Source: Spodoptera frugiperda | Taxonomy: Eukaryota > Arthropoda > Insecta > Lepidoptera > Noctuidae | NCBI RefSeq assembly: GCF_023101765.2 | Contig: NC_064242.1 | Location: 5,692,327-5,756,326 of the forward strand | DNA: 64,000 nucleotides | Direction: 5' to 3' | Part shown: in pieces, positions 1 through 12,000 of the stretch | Position numbering within the stretch: the stretch's first letter is position 1 | Layout of the letters: each line of letters begins with the position of its first letter | Notes under the pieces: generated by a model | The model's input: the letters and a program-made list of their open reading frames with translations, nothing else | The model's database searches: none | What the model was told of the DNA's origin: nothing | Translations under genes and position numbers: made by a program

Positions 1-2400
1 AAAAATATTAGACTAATAAGAGACACGTATCTTTTATTTTGTCGTATAAACTAACAATACTTAGATAAAACGAATCAAAGTTTAGGAGTGGGAGCAAATA
101 CGTCATTTCTTCTATAAAATGTATAATAATAGTAGTGGTCTTCAAAAATATTCGTTCCCCTAAAATAAAAGTCTAATGTTTTAAAATAACCTACAAGACG
201 GACATTAAAATGAAAATTAGTCATCTAATCTATTATTAGCCCCAATACGTCCACTGTTTACCAAGCCCTCCCACACTGACACCCAGATCAGTCAGTTGGA
301 AGTGACTTTCATCCTGTATCCGCCTTACAAATATACGATAAGTATAAAATCAGTAGCCCAAAATTACTACTTACCTACATTAACTCTTAGGGTGGTATGT
401 AGCTATGCTACGAAGATGTAATAGGTAAGCTTTGAAATTACGTGACCATTACCACTATATTAAGCTATGTAGCTGGGCGATTAAGATATGCTATGAAGAT
501 GCGTAGCCGCAAAGTAGCTCTGCGAGGAAGATGCAAAGCTCTATTATGCGATGTATCGATAGTAGGGAAGTCATCTAGAGCACAAATCCATAGCTCGCAT
601 CTTTCCATATAAAATATAGTTTAGCTAACTCCTTTCCCACCAGTGCTAAGCTATGTATGCTAGTAAATATGATTGGTGGAAGCACATATGAGGTGGAAAA
701 GCAACCTTAATCACCAACACACAAACCTGTATCATCGATTGTATAATACAAACCTCTGACATAATTCATATCAGTGCGTTTAAACAATCAATAGACTCAA
801 AGGTATATTGAATCTATTCGGCATGAATCCCAGGATATCAGCATAATATTATATTCATATTGTCCCCAATCCAAGCAGTACAGGTATATTTATATACCAA
901 TACCTAGTAGATAAATAAATGATATATGTACAATTTACTACAAGACGCATGTTTCTCTTAATATGAACTCCGAAATTGTCTGAGGAAATTGTTAACAATA
1001 TTTGAAAGCCAATTTATATGCAGAATGAGGAACAGATGCTCGGATTTAGAAATTTCGTGTTAGACGAGGAGTTAGACTGCATGCAGATAATAAGATCACT
1101 ATTTTTTTTATAACCAGGTAATGGATGTAAAGAAAACATAACGTTATTGAAGAACACTGTGTATATTAAATTCAAACAAACTTTAAACAATGCTATATTG
1201 TATTTTTACTATGACACTTATTAGCATAAAATACTGAACTAAAATTATAATTTCAGGTTTTCAAAAATTTCTCAGTAGTAGCACGGAGTCTGGTATTGTA
1301 CTCTGTATATGGCAATAGGCTCACTTCCTATTACATGGAACTTAAAACACAAATGGTGAAAAGTGTGTGTACATTGTATAGCGGCTTTACGTGCCGTAAT
1401 GTGCACCTCTCCCTACCCCTTCGGGGATAAAAAGCGAGACGTTGCATAAAATTAATAATATTTGTTACAGAAAATAAACCTAGTTATTTATTAGACATTT
1501 AAAATAAAATAAACCACCAAACACTACACCATACTCTCTATCAAATCAAAATCACACCGTATTTTACTCGTATCGAACGGGGTATTAAAACATTGCACAA
1601 GAAGTTTACACCAAGAAGTTTGTGCTCCAAACTAGGGAAGATCCGTACCGATGATGCTCATGATTAGAGCGCCCCGGATACTCCTAAAACTATTTCAACT
1701 TGAAGCAATAAAAAGACAAGACCACAGAGTTGTAGCTAAGAAACTTCTTACCGTTTTTGGTGACGTAATACGATGTTGACTAGCTATTTACTGGTTTTAA
1801 GACAAAGGAACAATGTTTTATCTTGGCCTTAACTCAATAATTGTTCTAAGGAATTTAATTTGGAATTCAACGAAATGTACTCGTATTGTGGTCTTTTCTA
1901 GTTATTTTTGGAACAGGTCAATGATTTGATAGATATTATTTTAAACAGCATTTCTGTTGTATGTTTATTATTATTCTTATTGATTTTAGTTACGTTTCCA
2001 GTTAAAAGCCACAAGCAAATATAAGTTTTATCTACAATTTGAACTTAACATTAAATTTTGCTAAAACTTCTTCAAGAAGTCACCAGATCAGAAAGAGTAT
2101 GTATTAAATGAACACCAACGAGGTTATAAAACCAATTACAGCTGCACTGCAGAAAATCCATTTTAAATGCAAATTAACTTGAGTAGGAAATCAATCTTCA
2201 GTGAGATTCCAAGACTGTAAGGTTTCAAAGCAAAACTAAAACAAAATTTAAGATCCAATAACCTTTTTATAATGAGTCGCTAAGTAGATGATTTTATATT
2301 AACGAATTAATCTGAATCTGAATGAAATCTTAATTTTGGAATTGATATTAATAGTCTGACTAACTGAGGCTTATATAAAAAAACAACTAAAACACCTACG
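1..2400. other. AT-rich non-coding DNA, no gene seen
   Basis: No reading frame with recognisable protein sequence on either strand. Positions about 395-700 hold a degenerate repetitive patch with recurring 'gctatg' and 'gaagatg' words and a 'cccaccag' / 'ttggtgg' pair of opposite polarity. It resembles the inverted-repeat element at 6633-6904 and may be an old relative. The rest is simple AT-rich sequence. Confidence 0.5.
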
Positions 2401-2722
2401 CTAGTTAAGTGTGGGAGAGCCATGCTTCGGCACGAATGGGTTGGCTCGACCGGAGTGATACCACGGCCGCACAGAAAACCTACGTGAAACAACGCTGCAT
2501 TGTGTTTCGTTGCATGTGTGAGGTTACTTGAGGCCCAATTACCCCCTTTCCCAATCTTCCTAATCCCCAAATCCCCCAACTACTTTTAAATTCCAAACTC
2601 CCAAAAGGCCAGCAATGCACTTATAACGACTCTGGTTTTTCGGGTGTCTATAGGCGGCTAGTTGCTTACCATCAGGTGATGCGTCCGCTCGTTTCCGGAT
2701 TATACCATAAAACAAGTTAAAC
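2400..2722 (+). repeat. Dispersed lepidopteran repeat (SINE or LINE 3' end type)
   Basis: Contains the run 'ggttggctcgaccggagtga', then 'gtgaaacaacgc', a C-rich 'caattacccccttt' tract, 'ggccagcaatgcacttataa' and the end motif 'accatcaggtgatgcgtc'. Related fragments occur at 25231-25455 (minus), 52110-52255 (plus) and 8285-8400 (minus), so it is interspersed. From familiarity with moth genomes this is a common short repeat, but I cannot say which LINE or SINE family mobilised it. The open frame across it on the minus strand is not a gene. Confidence 0.6.
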
Positions 2723-2984
2723 ATCTAAACAAATTCTTGTTGAATAATCCAATCAGAATATCTTATACTATCCGGCTTAGAGCACGTAATCCTCTTAGAA
2801 AAGTCTTTCCTAATCTCAAAAAGCTTAAAGTTTATTTACGAAGAAAATCGACGAAGTCTTTCAATCATCGTTGGAACAAATTTTCTTTAGGTTTTCAAAA
2901 ATATTGATCTCTAAAGTCCAATAGAGGTTTATTTTAGAGATTAAAGAAGGTAATCCAATTAGCTTTTGATGTATTTATTAGGTA
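2723..2984. other. Spacer between dispersed repeat and Helitron
   Basis: AT-rich sequence with no feature seen; it ends with the A that flanks the Helitron 3' end at 2985. Confidence 0.5.
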
Positions 2985-4101
2985 CTAGCTTTTGCCCGCG
3001 ACTTCGTTCGCGTGGAATAGTGACTTCCGGCAAATTTTTGGTTTTAACCACATAGTTCCCATAGCTATAGGCTGATGATGATGATGATGATGATGAGTTC
3101 CCGATCTCGCGGGATCTTTTCAAAAATGAGATGTGGAAGATATTCCAGGGAACTCTTCAAAAATCAACATAATGAGCTCTGCGTTTGATTTTAATAGATG
3201 TATACTCACTTAGGGCATTGAAAAAATAGTTTAAAAACGGACTTTAACTAAAGAAATATTATAATCTTTCCGAACTTAAGATGAAAACTAACTGAAAACT
3301 AAAGAAAGCTACGAATTACGAATTTATAACAATTAAAAAAGAAATTATATTAGAACCTATCCTTTATGCTATAATAACCAAGCTTAAACTAAATAATTTA
3401 AAAGAAACGACTTAAATCTAATCTAATTAATTTATAAATTAGACTTACAATTTTATTAAAAAAACTAACTACAGTAACTACTAATAATCGATATCAAACT
3501 AAACCTACGTTAAAAAGTTTAACCAGAAAACCAGGAAAACCCAACAAATAAACTTATTAATTGACAAATACAACGAAACCAATTTAGAATATACGAAACA
3601 GCAGGACCACTACAGACAAATAATCATACGACTGATAATACACATTTTCTACAATAGTACCGAAGCGCTCGGCCGATACCCAACCAAATAATTGTAACAA
3701 AACCATAGCGCAATCTATTTCGATCCCAACGCCATCTATCGAGGATAAAGACAACTTGGATTATTTATTTATACTCCGTTCGGGCATTTTCTTTGTACTA
3801 AAAGTTTAATTATATTGATATAATTTTTTTCATACCTTTTTACTATTTGTTAACTTTTTTCGATGAATTAAAACAATAACATGAACCGAAGTCGTGTAAC
3901 GATCGACATAGAATTATCTATACTCCGTTAGAGCGTTTTCTTTGTACTAAAAGTTGTATTATGTTATATTTTTCATTGCTTTTTACTATTTTGTAAAAAC
4001 AAATTTCCAATGAATTAAAACAATAACATGAACTGAACAATTGTAATTACACCATTGCGCGATCAACGCCATCTATCTACGGAGTATAGGAACAGCCCGA
4101 C

Positions 4102-4140
4102 ATTGTTCAATTCCGTACTATAAGTACGAAATTGAACAAT
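4102..4140. repeat. Inverted repeat (hairpin) inside Helitron copy 1
   Basis: About 18-base arms, attgttcaattccgtact and its near-perfect complement ending ttgaacaat, meet around position 4121. An outer inverted pair 'cgccatctat' (about 4069) and 'atagatggcg' (about 4139) surrounds it. Copy 2 has the same structure at 35111-35149. Confidence 0.75.
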
Positions 4141-4150
4141 AGATGGCGCT

Positions 4151-4920
4151 GTATGTCCGGAATAAATTTATTTTATTTTTTTTTTATTTTTATTTTATTT
4201 TTATTTTTTTTATTTTATTTTTATTTTATATTATTTTTATTTTATTTTAATTTTATTTTAATTTTATTTTTATTTTATTTTTATTTTATTTTTATTTTAT
4301 TTTTATTTTATTTTTATTTTATTTTTATTTTATTTTTATTTTATTTTTATTTTATTTTTATTTTATTTTTATTTTTATTTTATTTTTATTTTATTTTTAT
4401 TTTATTTTTATTTTATTTTTATTTTATTTTTATTTTATTTTTATTTTATTTTTATTTTATTTTTATTTTATTTTTATTTTATTTTTATTTTTATTTTATT
4501 TTATTTTATTTTTATTTTTATTTTATTTTTATTTTTATTTTATTTTTATTTTTATTTTTATTTTTATTTTTATTTTTATTTTTATTTTTATTTTTATTTT
4601 TATTTTTATTTTTATTTTTATTTTTATTTTTATTTTTATTTTTATTTTTATTTTTATTTTTATTTTTATTTTTATTTTATATTTATTTTATTTATATTTT
4701 ATTTTTATTTTTATTTTTATTTTTATTTTTATTTTTATTTTTATTTTTATTTTTATTTTTATTTTTATTTTTATTTTTATTTTTATTTTTATTTTTATTT
4801 TTATTTTTATTTTTATTTTATATTTATTTTATTTTTATTTTATTTTTATTTTATTTTTATTTTATTTTTATTTTATTTTTATTTTATTTTATTTTTATTT
4901 TATTTTTATTTTATTTTTTG
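4151..4920. repeat. Very long ATTTT / ATTTTT microsatellite
   Basis: Nearly pure tandem 5-mers (ATTTT) interspersed with 6-mers (ATTTTT), about 770 bp. It gives an 'open frame' of alternating F, I, L and Y that is an artefact. The same array in copy 2 is the target of the R4-clade LINE. Confidence 0.97.
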
Positions 4921-5342
4921 ATTTTTGAAATAAAAATATATCTATGTCCTTTCTAAGGTTCTAAACTATATCTGTACCAAATTTCAACCAAATCCGTCAA
5001 ATAGTTGCGGAGATTAATGGTATAAGCATAGAATGTTCGACGTGATTCTTTAATTTGACATAACTTTTTTATTTATGAACCGATTGACATGAAACAAACA
5101 CTAAATGTAAATTTAAGCATCTCACAATATATTCGTGAAAACCGCATCCAACTCGGATCAGCCGTTTCTGAGATTAGCGCGCACAGACGAACAGACAAAC
5201 AGACAAACAGACAAACAGACAAAAAAAAAGTTAATTACATTTTTGGGTTCGACATCGACATAACAATAACCCCTGCTATTTTTTTTATTTTTATTTTCAA
5301 TGTACAGACAGCACTTTTCTACGATTTTATTATATGTATAGA
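4921..5342 (-). repeat. Helitron 5'-end unit, inner copy
   Basis: Near-identical to the unit at 5358-5795, apart from the number of 8-bp acagacaa repeats (about four here, about six there). It ends on the plus side in 'gtataGAt', an internal copy of the Helitron 5' TC terminus preceded by A on the minus strand. The element thus has two tandem 5' ends. Confidence 0.8.
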
Positions 5343-5357
5343 TTATTTTATTTTTTG

Positions 5358-5795
5358 ATTTTTGAAATAAAAATATATCTATGTCCTTTCTAAGGTTCTA
5401 AACTATATCTGTACCAAATTTCAACCAAATCCGTCAAATAGTTGCGGAGATTAATGGTATAAGCATAGAATGTTCGACGTGATTCTTTAATTTGACATAA
5501 CTTTTTTATTTATGAACCGATTGACATGAAACAAACACTAAATGTAAATTTAAGCATCCCACAATATATTCGTGAAAACCGCATCCAACTCGGATCAGCC
5601 GTTTCTGAGATTAGCGCGCACAGACGAACAGACAAACAGACAAACAGACAAACAGACAAACAGACAAACAGACAAAAAAAAAGTTAATTACATTTTTGGG
5701 TTCGACATCGACATAACAATAACCCCTGCTATTTTTTTTATTTTTATTTTCAATGTACAGACAGCACTTTTCTACGATTTTATTATATGTATAGA
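5358..5795 (-). repeat. Helitron 5'-end unit, outer copy
   Basis: Second copy of the unit, carrying the true outer 5' terminus at 5795. Contains the phrase 'cggatcagccgtttctgaga' and an (acagacaa)n minisatellite. Copy 2 of the Helitron has a single such unit (29449-29890). Confidence 0.8.
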
Positions 5796-6632
5796 TAATA
5801 ATTAATTTGAGGTATCAAAACCCACGATATAGCGACACATGACATGACAAGTGGAATAAGAAAAGGAGGATCTTCCGACCAGGCGAGGTTATCATACCTG
5901 GCTTGCTTTCTGCCCAACTGTTGTTCATTGGTATTCATTTATTCGTTTGTCGCATCTATATATCTAAAATAAAATCAATATAAATCGAATGTCTACTCAC
6001 CCTAAACAAGGGATTTAATTAAAACTGTATGTTTGTAGCAGCTCTACGCAATATCCTGTCACGAAGTGTAATTTGTTTTAACTTAATATAGAACTTTCAG
6101 GATACTATGTATGTATAAATGAAAGGTTTACGTTGAAAATCGTTTAGTTTCATTTGAATACAGTCAATAAACAACAGTCTTATTGGAAAATATTATTGAG
6201 TTCAATTTGAAAAGGAATAAATTAATGTTTTCATAGAAAAACCAAGTATATTAGTAGTTAGTATATTAAATACTTACGATAATTTTAAACAAAAACCATG
6301 CATTGCATGTTGTGTTAAAACAAAGTTTTCTCTTTATTAAATAAGTTATACATTCAACTTGTATACAATGTACATATTATTATAAAGCATCATTATTCAT
6401 ACCACAATTTGGAAATCCAATACTATATAATCCTTACCGTTTCCAACTACTTAACAACACTTTAAACCAATTTATTTTCATTAACACAGTTTCATTAATA
6501 CATAGGAACACAATATCTGCAATACTGTTACACAACTGAATGCAAATGAAGCAATGTGTTGGTCATATAAGTGACAATAAAGTTGTATTAGGCTTGAATA
6601 TTCAATACTGAACTGATCATATTGTTACCTTA
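5796..6632. other. AT-rich non-coding DNA, no feature seen
   Basis: No convincing coding frame, repeat or RNA gene. Confidence 0.5.
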
Positions 6633-6904
6633 TGCTTTTCCACCAGAGATGTGCTATGCTACGTTGTTGTGAATGCGTTTGGTTTCCACCAAACATTTAT
6701 ATTGGTACACATAGCATAGAACTGATAAAAACCGACTGAGCTAAGCTATGTTTTTTATATACTTAGAAAGATCCGTGGTATAGATGTGTGTTATGGATGG
6801 CTTTCCTACTATCGATAATTCGCATACTCAAGCTGTGCATTTTCACAGCTTAGCTATTACATCTATGTAGTATAGTTGCATAGTAAATCTCTGCTGGAAA
6901 AGCA
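6633..6904. mobile_element. MITE with about 28-bp terminal inverted repeats
   Basis: Starts TGCTTTTCCACCAGAGAT and ends ATCTCTGCTGGAAAAGCA, near-perfect inverted repeats continuing inward (GTGCTATGC against GCATAGTAAAT). The 272-bp element has no coding capacity. The transposase family is not evident. Confidence 0.7.
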
Positions 6905-7679
6905 TCCTAATACTATTGTGGAACTGTGTAATGCAATTAATGCTCACGTGGCATGTATTGTGTTACTTAGAAATTTTATTGGATAATGTAGAATTGCTTT
7001 GTTTACGTAGATTATCATATTACTTCACTACACCTTCTGCTTTTGGTAATTCATTAATGGTGATATCTCTCATGTAACGATGCAAAGCTGTTTTGGTAGG
7101 GGTAAATTAATTATATAAAAAACTTTGCTCCTGCTTTGCCTTTGTGCAAATTTCTATAAAACACTTTTTTTATTAACTCGAAATCTTGGTTTCTCACATA
7201 TTATAAGTATAGGTATTATTTTGACACACTAAATATGAGACACGAAAACACCCTCGCCAAAACGAGCTTTTTCTATACATCGTGTTTATAATCAACTGTC
7301 ATTACACTTGGACTACTGGACAATTGGGTTTCATTTTATTAATGCCTAGGTGAAATGACAATAAGCCACAATAATAAAACCTCAGCCACATCACTTTTTC
7401 CAACAGCTAACAAGAGTGCTTGAAATGTTAATAGACAGTCTGTACATTCATACATTCAAGTTGAATGTATTCGTTTTACAACAAACAGACGTATGTCGAC
7501 AAGATGTAATTAAACGCACAGAGTATGTTGATTTCATTCATACAAACCCTTTTAAGGTTCAAGAATGTCGCTGATTTTACTCGTATATTTGTATTGTAAA
7601 TGTATTCGTATATATTTGGTAATGTGTATTTATGAAGATGACATTTTGGTACATGTGTAGGTTTTTCTTTTTTAAGGGG
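6905..7679. other. AT-rich non-coding DNA, no feature seen
   Basis: Only short AT-rich sequence; no gene or named repeat recognised. Confidence 0.5.
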
Positions 7680-8005
7680 TGAAAATCATCCAATGCCTTC
7701 TCCACATCAACAGCATACAAAGGGTTTCTTCTAACACGTAGAAGGTTTGAGCATTAATCACTACGCCTGCTAAACGCGGGTTGGCGATTGCGAGCTTGTA
7801 ATTAATAATAATTATAAGCCCAGGTTTCCTTACAATATTTTCCTTCACTGTTTGTCAGTGGTGTCTAAACAATCTTAAAAAGTACATATAACTCGGAAAA
7901 AATCAATTCATACTTACCATTGGTAGGTTACGAACCCGCTCTCTTGAATGAGACGCGGACGTCTTAAAACTCCGAGACATCTCGACACTCACCCCGTCAC
8001 AAGGT
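7680..8005 (-). repeat. tRNA-derived SINE copy
   Basis: On the minus strand a tRNA-like head lies near 8000-7920, with a box-B-like GCGGGTTCGTAACC and upstream text resembling an anticodon arm (gagacgcggacgtct on the plus strand). It is followed by a body with 'ccttcactgtttgtcagtgg' on the plus strand and a 'ccaacccgcgtttagc' tail (about 7790-7765). The layout matches SINEs common in moths. Boundaries are approximate. Confidence 0.55.
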
Positions 8006-8284
8006 TGGCTTGCAATGTAAATATACTCAAGAATATTGCGAGATTTCATGACGCCGCAAGAATGTGAGTAGTATCGTTTTTCATATTGTGAATATAATTA
8101 ATCACCCATCTGATATGCAGAGCAGCTGTGGTGCGAGTGACCTTGTGCATTCCTTTAGACGCTGGAAGATACATTGTAGCTTACAACATAACGGATTTAT
8201 AGAGGGACTCTATTAAAAGTCTTCAAAATAAAATGACATTTACACCTGTAAATGTCACAATTTCGAATATTTATTGAAACGTTT

Positions 8285-8400
8285 ATATTTTTTTTATAGA
8301 ATAGGGGGCAAACAAGCACCCGGAGTCCTGATGGATCAGCGCCGCCCATAAACACCCGCAACGCAAGAGAAATCACAGGTGCGTTGCCGGTGCAATTGTT
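8285..8400 (-). repeat. Fragment of dispersed repeat (LINE/SINE 3' end type)
   Basis: Plus-strand text 'agggggcaaacaagcacccgg', 'cagcgccgcccataaacacc' and 'aggtgcgttgccgg' is a degenerate reverse copy of the family whose plus-strand end reads 'accatcaggtgat' elsewhere in the window. Confidence 0.5.
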
Positions 8401-8471
8401 TCGACAATTATATTTTCTTCAGTTGGTAATAAGTTTTTTTATCTATTCATTGGGATGTCATAAGTATACCC

Positions 8472-8483
8472 TTCGTTCAGCAG
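8472..8483. repeat. Target-site duplication, left copy
   Basis: TTCGTTCAGCAG, followed directly by the T-run; identical to 18021-18032. Confidence 0.85.
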
Positions 8484-8503
8484 TTTTTTTTTTTTTTTTT
8501 TTT
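8484..8503 (-). other. Poly(A) tail of the R1-clade LINE
   Basis: Twenty T on the plus strand mark the 3' end of the minus-strand element, next to the left target-site duplication. Confidence 0.85.
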
Positions 8504-9025
8504 ATATGTTTATTTACATTTGTTCTCCACGGACTCTTGGTCCGTGCCCTTGTCATACAATTTGTGTTTCTTTTTACAATAAATTTTATCAATATGGTAT
8601 CTACCTTACGCACTACAATTAAACACAACTATTAGATTATAACTACAAAAATACTTATGATTAACATATTTGTTTTTTTTTTATCCACTAAATTAAATTT
8701 ACCGGCGGCTCTGCCAAGTCAGTCCACCGGCGCGCTGGGAGAGCCGACCTGCCCCAGCAGAAGGCACTCGTTCACGAGTATGACGTGTGTGTCAGCAATT
8801 GATCCGGTCAACCATTTTGTTGGGAACGGAACAACCCAACACACAGCGCCACCGACTGTAGGACATTTATGTGAGCGTGACGCCTCAACCCCTGTCGGGT
8901 GGGCTGACTTCAACAGAGCTTACAGAAGTCAAAGAGTTTACAATTATATAATTATGTATATAGCAGTTATGTACTTATTTACGATTTCCGCATACACATT
9001 ACCTCCCACTATATAAATTTTTATT
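8504..9025 (-). other. 3' UTR of the R1-clade LINE
   Basis: About 520 bp between the ORF2 stop and the poly(A) tail. Open frames across it on either strand are not credible genes. It would hold the signal recognised by the element's own reverse transcriptase; no structure was evident by eye. Confidence 0.7.
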
Positions 9026-12000
9026 TTAGTCCAAGGAACATTTCTCACCCAAAAGCGCCCCCAGAACTGCCGCGTCTCTGTGTTTGATGGCCATTTTCAG
9101 GTTGTAGTCCATTATCCTATGGTCGCTCTCTTCAGCAGCCCTTCTGATCAATTTGCTTATCGCGTCATCACAGTTGTCCGTGTAGTAGATGCAACTATGT
9201 GTGTGACGCGATATTGCAACTACTGCATGTGGTACGCTGTCATGAATTTTCTGCCTCTTTGTTGCTGTGTTCACAACTACCACCTTCGCGGACGAAAGCC
9301 CCTGAGCCTCGTGTATAGTGAGAATGCGTGATCCCTCGCCCGACCCGTATCCCTGGTTCTTAAGGGATTCCTTTTCTGCCTGGGTGTGTACCAGGTATAA
9401 GGTGTCGGGGAGTGATTTTGGGATCATCGCTCCCGAGAATCTTTTTGTCTCCAGGGATCTCACGCCCGACCTGGACGAGTATATGCCACTGTAAACTGTG
9501 TTGAGGGCATAGGCCACGTCCATTGGATTCCTGTGGGTACACAGCAACTCCTGACTTATGGGTGTGATATGTGTAGGGCGGCCGTAGTGGAGAGGGAAGA
9601 GGTTGTCACGATCAATGAACGGGAGCTGATTAATGTCACCAATTAGCAGGACCTCCTTGGCTAAAGTTATTCGGGCGGCCATCACCACCGCTCCAAAGTG
9701 GTTCATAAGAGCCTCGTCTACCATTAGTCGAGTGCAGCTCTCTCGCCCCTTCAAGCCGTTTACTAAGATGGACGCCATTGTTCGAACCCTAGATTTGACT
9801 AGTAGTCCCCCAAATCGGCAAGATAGTTTGCCTCTGAGGTCATTTGCTGCTTCAGTTGTTGTGGTGACAATTAAATCTTTGTCCGCATCAAATTGATCCA
9901 CTATCCAAGTCGTTTTACCGCATCCAGGGACCCCGTTCGTCCAGTGAAACCTCGGAGTGCACCAGCTCTCAAAGGTTATGCCGTCCGGTCCGGATTCCGA
10001 TATGGATTTTGCCATTTCTAATATCCCATCGTCTAGCATAATCCTGGTACACTTGGCAACCACCACTAGGGAATCGTTGGGGGGAGTTTTAAACTTCACT
10101 ACTCCGCATCGATTTGATTCCTTCTCGTCGAGAGACACAAATCCTGCAGTGGCGTTGTAAGCTGCCATACTACGACTTATAGAGGTTCCTCTCAGCACTC
10201 TCGATGTATTATTGTCGTATATGACTGCTTCTGCTGCTTCGAGTCTATCGTCCAGTATCAGCTCGTTACCTTGCAGATAAGTCTGCAGGATGGCTTCGCA
10301 ATTCCGCAAGTTAACCTGCTTAGTTGCTTCTATTACTGCGACAAACTCGAGAAAAGCGTTTATGAGATGGTCTCTGGGAGTGGCGGCTTGTCGAAGCTTC
10401 GGTGGACAAACGTGGCCCATAGCTGCTCTTGTTGGGGATGACCTAGAATGAGCAGACTGTATTTGAGTGGGACAGCTCTCCGATCCTTGAGTGGACTTGG
10501 ATGCATTTTTCCTGAAAGGTGACGCAATGAGTCCGGTTACTGAGCATATGGATGTTGTTATTGCCCACATTCTGCCTCGGGACTGTAGTTTTTTATTTTC
10601 CCTTTCGGTGGCCCGCTGTTGTTGTTGCAGAGCGCTCTGTTGCAAATATTGTTGCTGTAAACGCTCTGAGCCGCTTGGAGAATCCACCCTTAGCTGGCGC
10701 TGAACTGACCTCTTGAGGAAGCTCAAATCTTCCCCCCTGTCCTCGTACACGATGACCTCATGATGTTCTGAGGCCCTAATACAGCCCATAAGGTCTGCCG
10801 TTTTCCCTTTTTCATAAGCCACCACTGCAGCGTCTACGCTAATTATTCTGGAATGTATGCCTTCTACGTCTCCCCACTCACCCACGCCTGACAGCACCCC
10901 ACATGCTTGTGCAAAACAAGTTATAGAGTCGACGCTGGAAAACATTGCGATTGTTTTATTGCGTGTTCGCAACAATCGACAGCTTCGACCCAACAGTTTC
11001 ATGTCTGGTAGTGCGTCATAGACTTTGCGTCGCATGCTTGTTCTGGATGTGCTGCCATTGATCAGGGAGGCTAGGCCCGGTGAAATAGTGAGCCATTTGC
11101 TATTCCTTTTTTCGCAGAAGGCTATCCCTAGTCTTTCGCTGCTGGTGTTCATGAATAGGGCCACACCTCGCAACCGTATTCCTTTGGTGCCGCGTTCTCC
11201 ATGTAGGAGTATTTGCTTCTCATTGATTATGAGCGGCTCATTAGTACGAGGGGTCTCGGGTACTGCCGTGGCAGTTGTTAATTGATTCTCCAAGGTGGCT
11301 ATTTGGTGTCTATTATTTAATGTGCTGTTTCTTTCAGCTGCCCTGCTAAAGATAGTGTCTATGTAGCTCAGGAAGTGCGGTCTTTTGACTTTATCAGCTA
11401 GAATGGCACTCAGATTGGAGGTATCCAGATTTGTATCTATTTGAGCCTCTAAGCTGGATCTGGCGGCCAGAAAACGGGGACAGTCGAGAATAATGTGCCA
11501 TACTGACTCACTGATGGTTAAGTCGCATTCGCAACCTGCATTTTCTTTTAATTTGAATCGATGCAGGTACTCAGCGATCCCTCCATGTCCAGTCAACGCT
11601 TGTACTTGGGCAGGTGTCAACTTTGTCGATCTCACTAAACGATATGCCTCATTGACATCCGGGAGAAACGTCTTAGTGACCTGCCCAGTAGTGGAGGTGG
11701 TATACCTGTCCTGCCACTTTCGGATGGTTTCGTCTCTGATTTTCTTTTTGACGTAGGACATGGGTACCATACAGTAGTCTGCCGTGGTGTTATTTTTCTT
11801 TTTGGCAGCAATTTTAGCTAATTCGTCTGCCCTCTCATTCCCGGCCGTTCCGACATGGGCCCTCAGCCAGTAGAACCGGATTTCTCTTCCCTGTTCCTCC
11901 ACGGTCTCCACACACTGCTTTATTTCTTTGGCCAAACGATGGGTAACTTTGGGGTTCTTTAAGATGTCGAGTGATGACCTAGAGTCACTCATGATGTTTA

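Larger units (their letters stand above)
2985..5795 (-). mobile_element. Non-autonomous Helitron, copy 1
   Basis: Read on the minus strand the element begins TCTATACATATAATAAAA (5795 downward) and ends CTAG (2988-2985). The 5' end is preceded by A and the 3' end followed by T, the A^T target rule of Helitrons. Just inside the 3' end is a hairpin, CGCGA-loop-TCGCG, eight bases before CTAG, as in Helitron termination signals. There is no Rep/helicase gene, so it must be mobilised in trans. Inside, from its 5' end, are two copies of a roughly 430-bp unit, a long ATTTT-type microsatellite, a 1.1-kb unique part and a (TGA)n tract. By eye it differs from copy 2 (29449-36266, opposite strand) at only scattered bases, pointing to recent activity. 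Confidence 0.85.

Noticed and set aside
4132..4956. 274-codon open frame of F/I/L/Y repeats
   Set aside because: Pure translation of the ATTTT microsatellite; the same applies to minus-strand frames at 29887-30336 and 34689-35119.
5184..5222. Regularly spaced short repeats that might suggest a CRISPR array
   Set aside because: They are 8-bp head-to-tail repeats with no spacers, in a eukaryotic Helitron.
5089..5805. Two similar open frames in the Helitron 5' units, and the matching one at 29415-29726
   Set aside because: Non-coding repeat: they include the acagacaa minisatellite read as TDKQTNRQ, and have no initiation or domain evidence.
9176..9973. An endogenous viral element (separate virus insertion) for the helicase
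   Set aside because: The helicase is in frame with the LINE RT and lies inside the LINE's target duplications, so it belongs to ORF2 and is not an independent viral integration.
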